Shown: positions 9,401 to 20,275, counted from the first letter of the stretch. The stretch is DNA of 64,000 nucleotides from Reticulitermes speratus (GCA_021186555.1 JAJKFL010000042.1:48554980-48618979); one strand, 5' to 3'. A program made the numbers and translations. The notes: generated from the letters alone by a model not told the origin.

Positions 9401-9675
9401 AATTCCACGGGGTTGAGGCACTACACTACGAGCCAGAAGGTCGCGGGTTCGATTCCCGATGAGGTCAATGGGATTTTTCATTGACTTAGTCTTCCGGCCG
9501 CACTATGGCCCTGGGATCGACTCAGCGTCTAACAGAAATGAGTACCAGGAATATTTCCGGTACATAGGACTGACAACATTACCACCTTCATGTGCCGATT
9601 GTCTATAAATCTGGAAGCCTCAACCTCCTGGAACCCTAAGGGCCTGTCCAGGCCTGTAATGGGATTGCTTTACTT
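9401..9675 (+). mobile_element. tRNA-derived SINE, family D
   Basis: The B-box region 'ggtcgcgggttcgattcccg' near 9440 is well kept. The body has 'ttccggccgcactatggccc', 'gagtaccaggaatatttcc', 'tgtgccgattgtctataaat' and 'cctgtaatgggattgcttta'. The A-box side is diverged ('ggggttgaggcactac'). Other copies lie at 32641 (best), 48735, 20905 (3' part) and 55358 (minus). Confidence 0.8.
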
Positions 9676-9679
9676 TTGC

Positions 9680-10340
9680 CTTTTGCGGACTTGCATGTGG
9701 TTAGAATGGGCCTTAAAGGTACCAGACGAAAGCAGAAAAGGGATGTGCCAACTGAAGAAAAGAGGATACTAACTGGAAGAGGCGTTTGGTACGGATGTGG
9801 AGGGAAGTCTGGAAGCAACCTTCCGTAACTGGCTATCTGTTAAGACCGGACGATACGCAGCGCGACCAAGACGATGATGGAAAGACCAAAACCATCGTGG
9901 GATTCACATAAAAGGCCGTAAGAACTAGTCCTACAAACCTCATGACTATAACAGTGTGCGAGGGTGTGCACTGAATTCATCTGGTTCACAATAGCGTAGA
10001 GCTGCGGGCGGTTGTGAACGCAGGCAGCTACTTGAATAGCTCAGTAGGCTACTATTAGCTTCTACAGTAAGTGCTGTGTTACTACTGACAAGGAGACAGA
10101 GGGCGATTTCCCTAAAAGGACAGCGAAGGAAAAATAGAATGAAGACCCAACAGAAATTATTTAATAAATATTTTAATAATTTAGATTTTCTTTCAAATAC
10201 AAACTGAAAGATGTTTACACATTCTTCATTCACACACACACACATATATATATCGTGACATCAGACACAAAACATCCTTGGTACAGCCATGCTGGTCGAC
10301 TCACATAAACAGGCAGATCTGTTATCCCTTTAAAGCTTGA
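9680..10340. other. Unassigned interval with a short CA/TA microsatellite
   Basis: No recognisable gene. A CA run followed by TA lies at about 10231-10252. The sequence around 9700-9900 (DESRKGMCQLKKRG and similar) may be very old transposon material but I cannot name it. Confidence 0.3.
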
Positions 10341-10360
10341 AATTCATCAGAATGATAATA

Positions 10361-10438
10361 CAGGGCATACACAAAAGAATGGTGCGGTTTTAATAGTGAA
10401 CACTATTAAAACCGCACCATTCTTTTGTGTATGCCCTG
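10361..10438. mobile_element. 78-bp perfect hairpin element (copy 1)
   Basis: Two exact 38-bp inverted arms, starting 'cagggcatacacaaaagaat', are separated by AA and flanked by TA on both sides (10359-10360 and 10439-10440). TA duplication and CAG start fit a Tc1/mariner-type miniature element reduced to its inverted repeats. Other single copies, all 78 bp, lie at 14150, 14232, 29944, 56047 and 61538. Confidence 0.85.
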
Positions 10439-10546
10439 TATATACGAATGCATTTTCTTCCTCACAGAGAACACACGGCGACTTTATTACAAAATACAAC
10501 CATGTAATGAATTTTACTTGGCGGTTTGTGAGAATCATACAAAATA

Positions 10547-10721
10547 CAGTCGAACCCGGTTATAACGACATCGGTTTATGCGACACCTCGTCTATAACGT
10601 CATATATTCTGTGGTACCAATTAATTCCTCACTGTCAACCATAACATTATACTCCTCGGTTATAACAACACTCGTTTATAACGACACATCCCTTTCATGA
10701 CGTTATAACCGAGTTCGACTG
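10547..10721. mobile_element. pogo-like MITE (CAGTCGAACC ends)
   Basis: Ends are 'cagtcgaacccggttataac' and 'cgttataaccgagttcgactg', flanked by TA. The 175-bp interior has further 'cggttataac' motifs in both orientations. Relatives sit at 45136-45293 and 49789-49969. No coding capacity. Confidence 0.8.
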
Positions 10722-10771
10722 TATACACATACACTGCGTGGGTAAAATGCAGTGAATTACCCATGATAATT

Positions 10772-10951
10772 CAGGCGGTACGCTACAGTAACTACTGTAT
10801 TCAGGCGGTACGCTACAGTAACTACTGTATTCAGGCGGTACGCTACAGTAACTACTGTATTCAGGCGGTACGCTACAGTAACTACTGTATTCAGGCGGTA
10901 CGCTACAGTAACTACTGTATTCAGGCGGTACGCTACAGTAACTACTGTATT
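10772..10951 (+). repeat. 30-bp minisatellite, 6 identical units
   Basis: The unit 'tattcaggcggtacgctac' + 'agtaactactg' is repeated six times without visible differences, suggesting recent expansion. It yields a spurious 10-residue protein repeat. Confidence 0.97.
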
Positions 10952-10989
10952 TTGAAAGGTTTAAGATCGTCAGACATTCGCATCTTCAG

Positions 10990-12550
10990 CTCGTAATTCC
11001 TACACCATATCTAAACACAGTCCTTGTTACTAGGGCGGTGAATGTTAACCGCGACTTACGGCGCGGAAGTCTATTGGACAACAGATTTGTTATGGAGTAC
11101 AAAGGAGTACAGTCATCTCGCTACATGATGCATCTCCCTAACGTCTTGGTCCCTTGATCATTCCCAGTCTCGTATTTCAAACGGTGTTGCATTACTAGAG
11201 TCTTAACAAATGCACGAATACGCTTCATCAGACATCCGTACACACACAGTTTGTTTCACTATAGAACTTAGAATTATGGAACTATATTTAGAGTATGTTA
11301 ATAGTACTCATAGTGGTACAATTTTTATGCTTAAAAAATAATGAGGTTACGGGAAGAAGCTCCATGGATCGACGGCCATCAAACACTTCCGGATGTTACG
11401 ATCTCCCCCCCCCCCCCACTAGCCATTTGGTATACATTAATGTTGGTAGTGATTTTAGCGACACGCGCTTAGGGATGGTTGACAAAGGCCAGAGAGGCTG
11501 GAGGGAAATACAACAGTAGGAAGAGAATGGGAAGCCTCGAGCGTTTTCACAACTACCACCATCAGCTTTTCTTTCAATGGCGATTCTTATCCAAGTAAGT
11601 ACTTTTGGCATCTCTCTCTAGGGCCTCCATACTCAATACCAAATTATATGAAGCTTCTTAAAATTTTAGACTTGCGCATATGTCCACTTTGTTTCATTTT
11701 TCTTGGAATTACAGGTGACAGCCTTAATGTACAATAATTTTTCAGCTGTGCCCCGTTAATAATAAGACATGTTTAAAGCCTGTAATGTTAACTGCAAACC
11801 GAGGTGCTAAAAGCATAGTCGTTATCAAGTACGTAATTTCGTCTGTTTACATGTTGCATATCAAATTCACGCCAGTGAAGTAATATATAGGATCAGTTTT
11901 AATGTCATTAACACGCAAATCAGAAGCCTTACATCATGACGTGTCAATTCAGGATGCTCAAGCTCTGAAAATAATGACGCAACAATTCGACGTACAAGGC
12001 ACTCCATTGTTGTGCTTTCTGTTCAGTGTAGCCATCAGGCGGACAGTACGACGTCACATTGTTACTATTCACAGGACTGTAATTTAGAGACACACAACTG
12101 TTACTCACACTGGTTATTTTCAACCTACTGCGACTAGAGAAGACTCATCACACAGACGGTTACTGCAACCCAACAGGCTACCTCAGCGTTTTCGGCACTT
12201 TTTTCTTTTTGGTGCTCAACCTACCCCTGAGTCTCACTGTGACGTGTCACGTATCCCTTTTTAATGGTAACAAATTGTACCACAAATTACATATTATCAT
12301 GTCTTCTAACACGAAAATAAACACGATTTTTTTTTCGTTTTAAACAAACTTTATTATTATTATTATTATTATTTATTTATATATTATTATTTATATATTT
12401 ATTCCTTGCACTGAAATTTTGTACAAAAGACGTTCTAAGTACTTTCTGGTCCTTTCGAACTGCTTGAAACACATCTCACGTACCCCCCCCCCCCCCTCCC
12501 CAGGGTCAGAACCTCTCATGTTATAGGAAATATAATATATATATATATAA
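10990..12550. other. Intergenic stretch without recognisable gene
   Basis: Contains a 13-base C run at 11405-11417, a 15-base C run at 12483-12497, a TTA-rich microsatellite at about 12350-12400 and a TA run near 12535-12549. Short open frames (up to about 75 residues) show no domain. No splice-like or coding periodicity evidence was found by eye. Confidence 0.4.
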
Positions 12551-12554
12551 TAAC

Positions 12555-12643
12555 CATGGCTCGACAGCCCTATATGGGCTTGGGCCTCCTCTTTCCGAGG
12601 TTACGTGGTCTTGTGCATTTGTGGCAGTGAGTGACCGGCCCAC
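12555..12643 (-). repeat. SINE family C 3' fragment
   Basis: Minus strand reads from 'ggtcactcactgccacaaat' to 'gaggcccaagcccatatag' and 'ggctgtcgagccatgg'. This matches the 3' part of the element at 52637-53032. The tRNA-like head is missing. Confidence 0.5.
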
Positions 12644-12649
12644 TGGCTA

Positions 12650-14140
12650 TAGGAAATATAAACATATTACTAAATAATTTGGACAGACTAGTTGGTGCTC
12701 ACAGATGTTGGGATAAGCGCTGACGACAGTTCTTCAGTGACCCCACTCGAGAGTGTCGCCACTACAGATACGACACTTAGCTGTCAGTTTAATAGCCTTA
12801 AACAATGAAGCACTGACACCAGTAACCTGATCGGAACCCGTCTACAAATTCTGTGTGAAATACCGTTTATAAGATTACAATCAAAACATGGCTACGGCGC
12901 GAATTTTTCACTCTACGTGCAACAAACTACCGAAGGCATCACGCGACACAGACACTCATGTGTTTTCCTTCTCCCAGCAACTGTGCTACAACCCGTCTCG
13001 ACATAACGGGCTGTATTCTGGAGACATGGCTGGAATCTCTGCTGGATCATAGGATATGCTGTGGTTTCACTTAGTCCTTCCAGGAAAATGCTGGGGGCAG
13101 TACATCCATTAGGTCGTGACCGCCTCCTTCCAAATCCTCTCCATTTCACCATTCATTCTACCGTTCAGACATTGCTAAGTCTGTTACTGACAGAGAGGTA
13201 CAATCGGTAAGACAGTTCGTCTGGTACAACGGACGTAACGGAATTTGTTTGTGCCTGTACTTATGCAGCGCTGCTTCTGGGAAAACGGAAGCGAGACATC
13301 GCAGGTCGACGCTGGAAATACAGACGTCAGCGTCGAAACTTTGGGACACGCTCGAACTGCCGAACCTTCGTATTCGGTTCAACACATCGATATAATTTTT
13401 AAAATTCTAAATACCTTGGATTACGAATAAAAGCAGGGAAAACTTTTTTAAATGAAACAGGGAGGTGAGAATTGCGAATACGCGTGACATGACGCCGTGT
13501 AACTCTGTGGACGGGTACCAAACCGTACGGCGTCATATTACGGAAAATCGTAATGCCCATTTTAAGTTAGATTTGATTTCAGGCTTCTGCCGCGATGTTG
13601 ATGACATCTGCGGTCTTCTGCGGTATTACACGGCGTCGTGTGGTAATTGTTTACCGAAACGTCGCCTAATATCCGAGAAGAGCGCCTATTTAAGTTAGAT
13701 TTGTTTTACAGCGAAAGACCTTTCACAGGATACAGACACGTTAAGTCGTTCTCTTGTAGCTGACCCTCCTTAGACCGGAAGAACGCAGGTGTCTGTCTGT
13801 GTGCGTCATTTCAACGTTAAAACAAGTTCATCAATTTTTGCGAAACTCGGTAATTCGTTACTCCATCACAGGACACCCTCAAACGCTGTACTTTTTAATT
13901 CCCTATTATCTCAAATAACGACATGGCTGACGAGCGAATTTTGTCAGTCAGAGCGACACTTAAATTTTGGGTCCTGAAATGATGCATGGTATAGATCTTG
14001 GGGGAAATACGTAACTTCTGTAGGATCTACAATAACAAGATGGCGACCTTGCGAAATTGTATATAGCTTCAGGTTTCAAGGCAATAACTATTAAAACGTT
14101 GAAGCTTAAGACGTGAAATTTTGTAAGACGTCATAAAGAG
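12650..14140. other. Intergenic stretch with dispersed-repeat fragments
   Basis: Around 12913-13152 the minus strand encodes 'MVKWRGFGRRRSRPNG' and 'SIFLEGLSETTAYP', a phrase I associate with an abundant cockroach repeat rather than a gene. Two copies of the 'gacgccgtgt...' module lie at about 13490-13545 and 13605-13670. No host gene is recognised. Confidence 0.35.
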
Positions 14141-14149
14141 GTGTATATA

Positions 14150-14309
14150 CAGAGCATACACAAAATAATGGTGCGGTTTCAATAGTGAATACTATTGAAA
14201 CCGCACCATTCTTTTGTGTATGCCCTGTATACAGAGTATACACAAAAGAATGGTGCGGTTTCAATAGTGAAAACTATTGAAACCGCACCATTCTTTTGTG
14301 TATACCCTG
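14150..14309. mobile_element. Two abutting 78-bp hairpin elements
   Basis: Copies occupy 14150-14227 and 14232-14309, with only TATA between them. The first has arms with 'gagcatac' on one side and 'gtatgccc' on the other (slight mismatch). The second has 'gagtatac' against 'gtataccc'. Tandem placement at a shared TA target suggests insertion of one copy beside another, or slippage during copying. Confidence 0.85.
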
Positions 14310-14599
14310 TATATATTGGGTATGAAATACTGTTAATTACAGACATGGCGACAATGCGAAACTTGGTGATTATATATGGCAGTACTTAGTTATTAGCAAA
14401 GAACAAAAGGAAGTAGCAATAATACTGTTTGACAGGCCTGTGAATGAGTAAGTACATTGCAAACAGGACAGTAGGCTCTGTGTGTGCCGCTCGCAACTGC
14501 CTGTTCTTACGTACGCATTTCGCCGTGAAGACACATATGCTAGTGTTTATATAGCTCCACGTATTCTTAGACCTTGGCAGTAAATATGGGTGTGGTTAG

Positions 14600-14760
14600 C
14601 TTCACGCTGAGCCCGCTTTACCCCGCTGGATAGGACGTCGGGTGAGACCCACAGGCGATCTGGATGCATTGGTGAGGAGAAAAAAATTTTTGTCTCTGCC
14701 GGGAATTGATCTTGGTCAAGCTGTATAGAGCTAACCCTGACACGCCTATAGGAAATAGTA
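14600..14760 (-). repeat. SINE-A-like relic
   Basis: Minus strand contains a decayed B-box ('gaccaagatcaattcccggc') and a downstream 'gcctgtgggtctcacccg' body. It resembles the relics at 245 and 48330. Boundaries are approximate. Confidence 0.35.
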
Positions 14761-14849
14761 TTCCGAGATGTGACACCGTGTAGTCTGGTAATATTGCCTC
14801 GACGAACGGTAGCCGTTCAACGCTGGACGGAGTCACGTCCCACACGATT

Positions 14850-17800
14850 ATAACTTCAATGCTGTCCTCGGTGCACTGTACGGATCTTTAATCTTCATAT
14901 CCTGCCGGCCTCCGTGCAGCGTACGCATGTCAATCTATTTAAGGGTAGTATAAATTTAAAAACCCTTCGTCCTGGGCAGAACTTGGAATTTAACACACAG
15001 CGTCACTGAGGGGTTAATATTCAACCCCCCACCGGTGTGCAATGCAGCACCTGCAGCAGTGTTAATGCAGTCTTAAGTGTAACCGCAACTTGACTCATTT
15101 CGCGCTCGCCCCGCTGACAAGTGCAGCACAAGTCTCCATGTTGCATGACGCAGTGGCTGTAGGTTTTATGACAGGGTGTTGGCGACCGCTATATGCTATA
15201 CCTTCCTTCGTTTCGAGGAATCGCAAGTCGATATTGCTGAAGAAAGGGGACCAGCACCAGGGAGGGAAAGGGAACTAGTCGATATTTCTGAATCTGAGTA
15301 ACTGCTTGGCTTTGGACAGCAAAATAAACGACAGTCCCCCCCCCCCCCCCCCGTGGTATATCGATTGCTGTGCATGTATCATGGTAAATACAGGAAAGGG
15401 CTTCAGATAAACTTTCAAGCAACTTTGTTTTTATCAGATTTTTAACCTCAAAATTGAACATTTCAATAAAGTCCCGTAAAGCTCCTCCAATACCAAATTT
15501 AATCAAAATCCGTTCAGAGGTGCCCATGTTTCTACATGCACAACATGGGGAAATTAATGGGCGGGGGGGGGGGGGGTTTATTTTTTGCAAATTTTTATTG
15601 CGAACGCACCAAAAAGTACGAATATAATATATTAATAATAATTATTATTATTTAATATTCCAGTTTTCGTGTTTCTCTTATATTATCAGCTTTCATATAC
15701 ACATTTATTTTTCACGAATCTTCCAAACGACGCCCCCCCCCCCCCCAATTCAGAGCGCAGTATATGCTCAATGCATGTACAAAAGGCCTCCAATGCTTTG
15801 TGCGTCAAATGTTTGCATTATCTGTATTTCTGTGTGTCAAGACACGTGACATGCAGTAAATAAAGACACGTGACACGCAGTAAATAAAGTATAATTCCTT
15901 GGCATTTAATAAACAGTAATGAACACACAAAATAATTTTTTTAAGTTCACTTAAGTCCATTCTCTTTATAACGCTGTTTTGGTGTATAATTTGAATTAAG
16001 TCAACCAGATTTGTTAGCCCTTATTTGGTACATGAATATTTACAAAAGCAGTGATATTACGATTCAAAGAAAACGCGCAGTCAACTTTCCTTATGCTGTA
16101 TTTCTCTCTCTCTCTCTCTCTCTCGCTCGCTCTACAAGAAAAAGGATGGAAAACCCGAATCATTATTCCCACTAGCCTCTTCACAAGCTGTCTGTGATCA
16201 GTACAGTGACCTCTCGAAGTAGGCCTCCCGTAAGGCGCAGTGCGGGTTGTATTCTGTACATACAGAATTTAAACGTACCAATAAAATAATAAAATACATT
16301 AATTACTGAGTTTTGCCTCATGAAGACTATCACGAAACAGTACATACATAAAATAAAGAAATAAATGTATTTTTTTTAAAGCAAACCTAGTGGCAAACAC
16401 TACAGCGGGAGTCTCAAAACACACGGCCTTCCAGGTAAGACTGTGCTGCCCTCTCGCTGATCTCATTCCAATTAATATGGACAGGCTCAGAGCTGAAGCA
16501 TGTTTCTATTTAAAATGCTTTTCGTCAGAAGCCTTAAGGCTCGGTAAAGGTTTGCTGTACTGTCTAGTAACACACGACATATGTCAGTCGAGATAACAAG
16601 GCCGTAAAGTTTAAAGTTCAATAATTATAACATACAATATAGTTTTCTCGGGGCGCACAGCCGCGTCAATTCGTTTGAATACAACGTTTCGGGTACTAGC
16701 TCCGTCCCCATCCTCAAGGCAAAACTGATTTAACATACAACTCGTCTGTCCCGTGTTTTTCTACCTGGCGCGGCAGGGAGAATCAGACCGGTTTGTAGTG
16801 CCCAAATAGTTAATAGTAAATAGAAAACTATATTGAATCATGTCGCCGCGAAAGTTTTAAAACTTATATAATTATAACTTTGATTTTGTTGTTAAAATTA
16901 GTAAGTATTCTTAAAAGTGTCTTTAATTTTAATAAAAATATTTAACCCGATTTAATGCTCAAAATTATGTGTAGTGAGCCTTAAATTAATGTCCGTTTGA
17001 TCTGAACACTGCTTGAGTTTTGAGACCCCTTGCTCTACAGTGGCGTTTCTCTCCTTGTGCTTAGTACTGTTAACATATTTATTGACTTACGTTTCGTTTG
17101 CGAAACATAACAATTAAATGAAACGTGTTTGTTACATATTTGGCTCAGCCTTGCCATTTCTAATTATCTCTGACTAATGGAATTATTCCTGATAATGACG
17201 ATGACAATGATGATACGCTCAGAGCGTGAAACATTATGGAAATGTTATTAGAAAAAGGTATACAAATAAATAAGGCAACGATTATAATGACAGATATTTG
17301 TTCTGTAACTCCATATGCTGTTTTCACATTATATATATATATATATCTATGATTTCTCATTTCAATTGCCCATACACACAAATTGAAAATAAATATGGCT
17401 GTATAAACATCTGCCTCGTACATAAACATACACACACACACACACACAGAATTAATTAAATTTAATCGATAATGAATAATACGTTAAATAACTCTACATC
17501 ACATGCATGGACACTTTACGGTTTTTTTTTTTTTTTTTTTTTTGGTAAGAAGAATTACTGGCTTTTCTTACAATTATTATATTTTGGGGAACGCGTAACA
17601 ATTCCCCGACACTCCCTATCAGCATTTTAAAATACAGATATGACCCTATTTTGAACATGACACTACTGACAAGACAGTAAACATTATCGTTATTAACACT
17701 ACTATCATTATCATGGACCCCAAACAAACGAAGATTGCCAGTTCCTCGTACCTGTTTTACGAACATAACCTAAAGGTGCAGCTACGTCCAGCTTTACACT

Positions 17801-17860
17801 CTGATTTTTTTCCTCCCGTTCGTAACTGTATATGAGAGTGCTTTCTTCGCTTCTCGTCCG
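14850..17860. other. Long gene-poor interval upstream (3' side) of the SOCS gene
   Basis: No gene recognised. A 133-residue minus frame at 15189-15590 (ILIKFGIGGALRDFIEMFNFEVKNLIK) has no family I can name and includes glycine and proline runs encoded by homopolymers. Homopolymers: C at 15336-15352 and 15733-15746, G at 15563-15576, T at about 17521-17543. Also a CT run at 16105-16125, TA at 17332-17346 and CA at about 17430-17450. Two tandem 'gacacgtgac...cagtaaataaag' units lie at 15838-15890. A decayed hammerhead-like half lies at about 16683-16722 (minus). Some of 17.2-17.9 kb could be 3' UTR of the SOCS gene, but nothing proves it. Confidence 0.35.
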
Positions 17861-18140
17861 TTCAGGTTTCAAGACCTCCAACAACAGTACAATAAACGAA
17901 CATAATATCTAAGGACTATTACAAAAGCCTTCATGGAAGACAAATGCTGTATAAACGGAACTCCTTCCGGGTTCAGATTTTGCCTGCAGTTACAGTGCAC
18001 ATGACGTGAGCCTTCTCTCAAAATGCAGTCCTGTAATTTCATCACGGTGTTGCTATCAGTTGCTTTACCTCTTCCATTATCGAGCATCTCAGCTCTATCG
18101 CAGTTACTCTGATTGTCATACAGCTGTCGCTGAAACTTGG

Positions 18141-18359
18141 TCAGTGGCTGTAAGGATATTCCTTCAGATAGTCCGTAAGCAGGGTTGGTAAGCGGAGTTG
18201 CGATGTTGGTAGGACAGCAGAACAGGGGTTTCTGGAGGAGAACTGTTGGGCTCCTGCGGCCTTCAGACTCCTGTTGATCGCCAACCGTGCAAGATGCTGC
18301 AGAGACGGAAGTTGTTGTTTCTTGTACAGCGGCGCCCTCAATAGGACGTGAGAGTACAT
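18141..18359 (-). other. SOCS2: SOCS-box coding segment of the SOCS gene
   Basis: This frame encodes SHVLLRAPLYKKQQLPSLQH, then LARLAINRSL and, after an insertion of about 25 residues, LPTLLTDYLKEYPYSH. The order matches vertebrate SOCS2/CISH ends (VxLxLxxPLY, SLQHLCRLxIN, LPLPxxLxDYLxEY). Differences: alanine stands where the Elongin-C-binding BC box usually has cysteine, and the Cullin-5 box has LPTL for LPLP. In-frame upstream sequence soon meets a stop near 18402, so this segment cannot be a separate gene. Confidence 0.88.
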
Positions 18360-19446
18360 GCGTCCCCGGGCGTCGACCCCACACTTGTCCCTTGTGTCTC
18401 AGTTGACTGTCCTTGCTCCATTTCGTGTCCTCTTCGCCACTGCTGCCTTCTACAGTGTCTTTCGTCGCATCTATGTAATACTCTACCAGACGAACCACAC
18501 ATTCGAACAGAGGCATCAGTGGTGCCAGCCTTGGTTCTGCATCCAGCCGGAACTGACCGCAAACATAATGCAGACGCACACTTGTTGGACCCCTGTCCGT
18601 CTGGACGCTGAGAGAGAAGAGGAACCTGGGATCGGATGAATCTCTTACCAGGAATGTCCCTGGCGAGGTTGATTGTAGCGCTTCCGCTGATTCCTGCCAT
18701 GACAGGCCGTCGTAGTACCATCCCGACGTCCTCAGTGCCCTCAAGGTCGCCGCAAGACGTACTAGGTCTGTATCTGACTGTGCGGCTTGAGGAATTTGTT
18801 GTGCCGGTGGCATCTGAAGACCGAGAAACCACGGAGATGCAGTTGGTGACGGAAGAGTCCAATGCTGAGGTGTTTGGACAGTGCTTGTGGTGATCGTAGA
18901 CGAAACAGGAGCTGTGGACACTGTCCACTGCAAAGGGAACAGCGTGGAAGTTCTGGTTGTCGTGAAGACATTCGGTGCTGATGGAAGGAGAAACGAGAGG
19001 GGTGCTGATGGTGATGGTTGTGGGGAATAAGGAGGGAAGACAAGTTTGTCGTCCTGGGTAGTTTGCTGCAGGATCATAGACGACGGATTGTCGGCCGCAT
19101 TGTCCTGGACGATGCCGCCTCCCGCCATGCCTGCCAGTACGCGATGGCTCATATGCTGCTCGCAGACAGACGTCGTTGAAACAGCGACGGTGCACGTCGT
19201 CGATACATTTGTGGGTGGTAACTGAAGAGACACCAACAGCGGCTGTTGCTGCCTGCTCGATTCGCAACATGGTGCCGTGAGGTGGGCGGTGGATGATGAT
19301 GGAAGTGTCGTGAAGTGTTGTGGTGGATGCACTACCAGTCTGTGCTGTTCGTGCTGACGGTTACTGTTGTTGGTAGTAGTAGTAGTAGTAGAAGTAGTAG
19401 TAGTGGTGTGGAACACGTGGAGGCAGTTTGGGCATGTAGTCAACAT
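18141..19446 (-). CDS. SOCS2: SOCS2/CISH-type suppressor of cytokine signalling (SH2 + SOCS box), frame offset
   Basis: SOCS proteins bind phosphotyrosine on JAK/STAT-pathway receptors through SH2 and recruit Elongin B/C and Cullin-5 through the SOCS box, damping cytokine signalling. From the ATG at 19446: CPNC near the N-terminus, a Thr/Gln/Pro/Ser-rich region to about residue 225, then SH2 at about 240-330 with SGWYYDGLSW, GTFLVRDSSDPRFLFSLSV (FLVR arginine at about 268), GPTSVRLHY and FRLD. GPT-VR and FRLD point to SOCS2/CISH rather than SOCS5/6. The SOCS box (SLQHLARLAI ... LPTLLTDYLKEYPY, stop at 18141) is in another frame, one base off. The switch fits one surplus G in the CCCGGGG at about 18364-18370. 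Without it the SH2 frame runs on to 17869 with no SOCS box. This could be an assembly error, an allele, or a decaying gene. The start is the first Met after an in-frame stop about 85 bases upstream. Coding part has no visible intron. Confidence 0.85.
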
Positions 19447-19670
19447 TGCGCCATGCCAGACACGGGGCGAACCGTCGTGACGGGCTCTTGACGCTCCAAT
19501 ACAGGAAGAAAAGGACGTCTGTGCTCAGAGGTCTGCAACACGCGAGACATAACAGCTTTATAAACTTTATGTTATTTGTACTGTACATTTGTCTTGATTG
19601 TATAAAATCGTGATCCGACAAATGTACACCCTTTATTATCTGTTATTTAATACAGTTTATATTAAAAATA

Positions 19671-19713
19671 GTCCATCATGTTTCGAACTATGTTACAGTT
19701 CATCTTCAGGGAC
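19671..19713 (-). ncRNA. Hammerhead-like module (left arm)
   Basis: Minus strand: GTCC, CTGAAGA, T, GAACT...AGTTC stem II, GAA, ACATGA, then TGGAC. Stem I GTCC/GGAC is kept, but the stem III palindrome is imperfect here, unlike its partner at 19883. Confidence 0.4.
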
Positions 19714-19882
19714 TCAATTGTTTATTACACCAGCTATACACGTGTGGTACTTAATAAAATATATATGTTAGTAGATAAAATGTCGCTGTCCACAAACTCA
19801 ACACATTTAACGACATTTTATCTACTAACTCATATATTTTAATAAGTACCGTACGTCTATAGCTGGTGTAATAAACAATTGA

Positions 19883-19923
19883 GTCCCTGAAGATGAACTA
19901 ACATAGTTCGAAACATGTTGGAC
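19883..19923 (+). ncRNA. Hammerhead-like module (right arm)
   Basis: Plus strand: GTCC (stem I), CTGAAGA, T, GAACT-AACAT-AGTTC (stem II), GAA, ACATGT (palindromic stem III), T (cleavage position), GGAC (stem I). Every helix expected of a dimer-forming hammerhead is present. The pyrimidine before stem II is extra relative to the canonical core. Confidence 0.5.
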
Positions 19924-20018
19924 TATTCACATAAATACGATTCGGAACATCACACGATCGTGGTTCAAACCGATCGCATTTTCCTCCAACGTACCTACAT
20001 TACACGCCATGAAGACGT

Positions 20019-20215
20019 GTAGGGAAGTGGAGGTACAACTCCACAAACATTCAAACTCGGCACTAGATTGAGGCGAGTGCTTCGCTCTGCTCCAAGGAAA
20101 CAGTCACGTTTTCGATTGGGTGGACACCCCAGACGTTATGCAGAAGACAATTACCTGTCCCCCCGGCTTTCGAATCCTGATTCCCCGACTGCAGCCTACA
20201 ACTGACCTAGTCACT
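20019..20215 (-). repeat. SINE-A-like relic
   Basis: Minus strand contains a decayed tRNA-like head ('gtcgggga', 'aatcaggattcgaaagcc') and, further 3', 'ctcggcactagattgagg' read from the complement. Similar in layout to the relic at 245-500. Ends not determined. Confidence 0.4.
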
Positions 20216-20275
20216 AAGAGGCCACGGCCCTAATGGCACAGCTCCCTATTATAGACCTGAAAAATAAGGTTAGTT

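Larger units (their letters stand above)
19665..19930. mobile_element. Foldback element just upstream of the SOCS gene
   Basis: Arms from 'atagtccatcatgtttcg' (about 19669) and 'cgaaacatgttggactat' (to about 19927) pair over about 120 bp each, including 'ctcaattgtttattacacc' and 'gacattttatctactaac'. The turn lies near 19790-19800. A hammerhead-like module sits at the outer edge of each arm. It lies roughly 220 bp upstream of the SOCS start codon, in possible 5' UTR or promoter space. Confidence 0.8.

Noticed and set aside
15189-15590. 133-residue minus frame
   Set aside because: Ends in homopolymer-encoded proline and glycine runs and matches no family I recognise; not enough to call a gene.
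18338-19270. 310-residue minus frame overlapping the SOCS gene
   Set aside because: It is the shifted frame of the SOCS coding region; its peptide has no SH2 or other domain.
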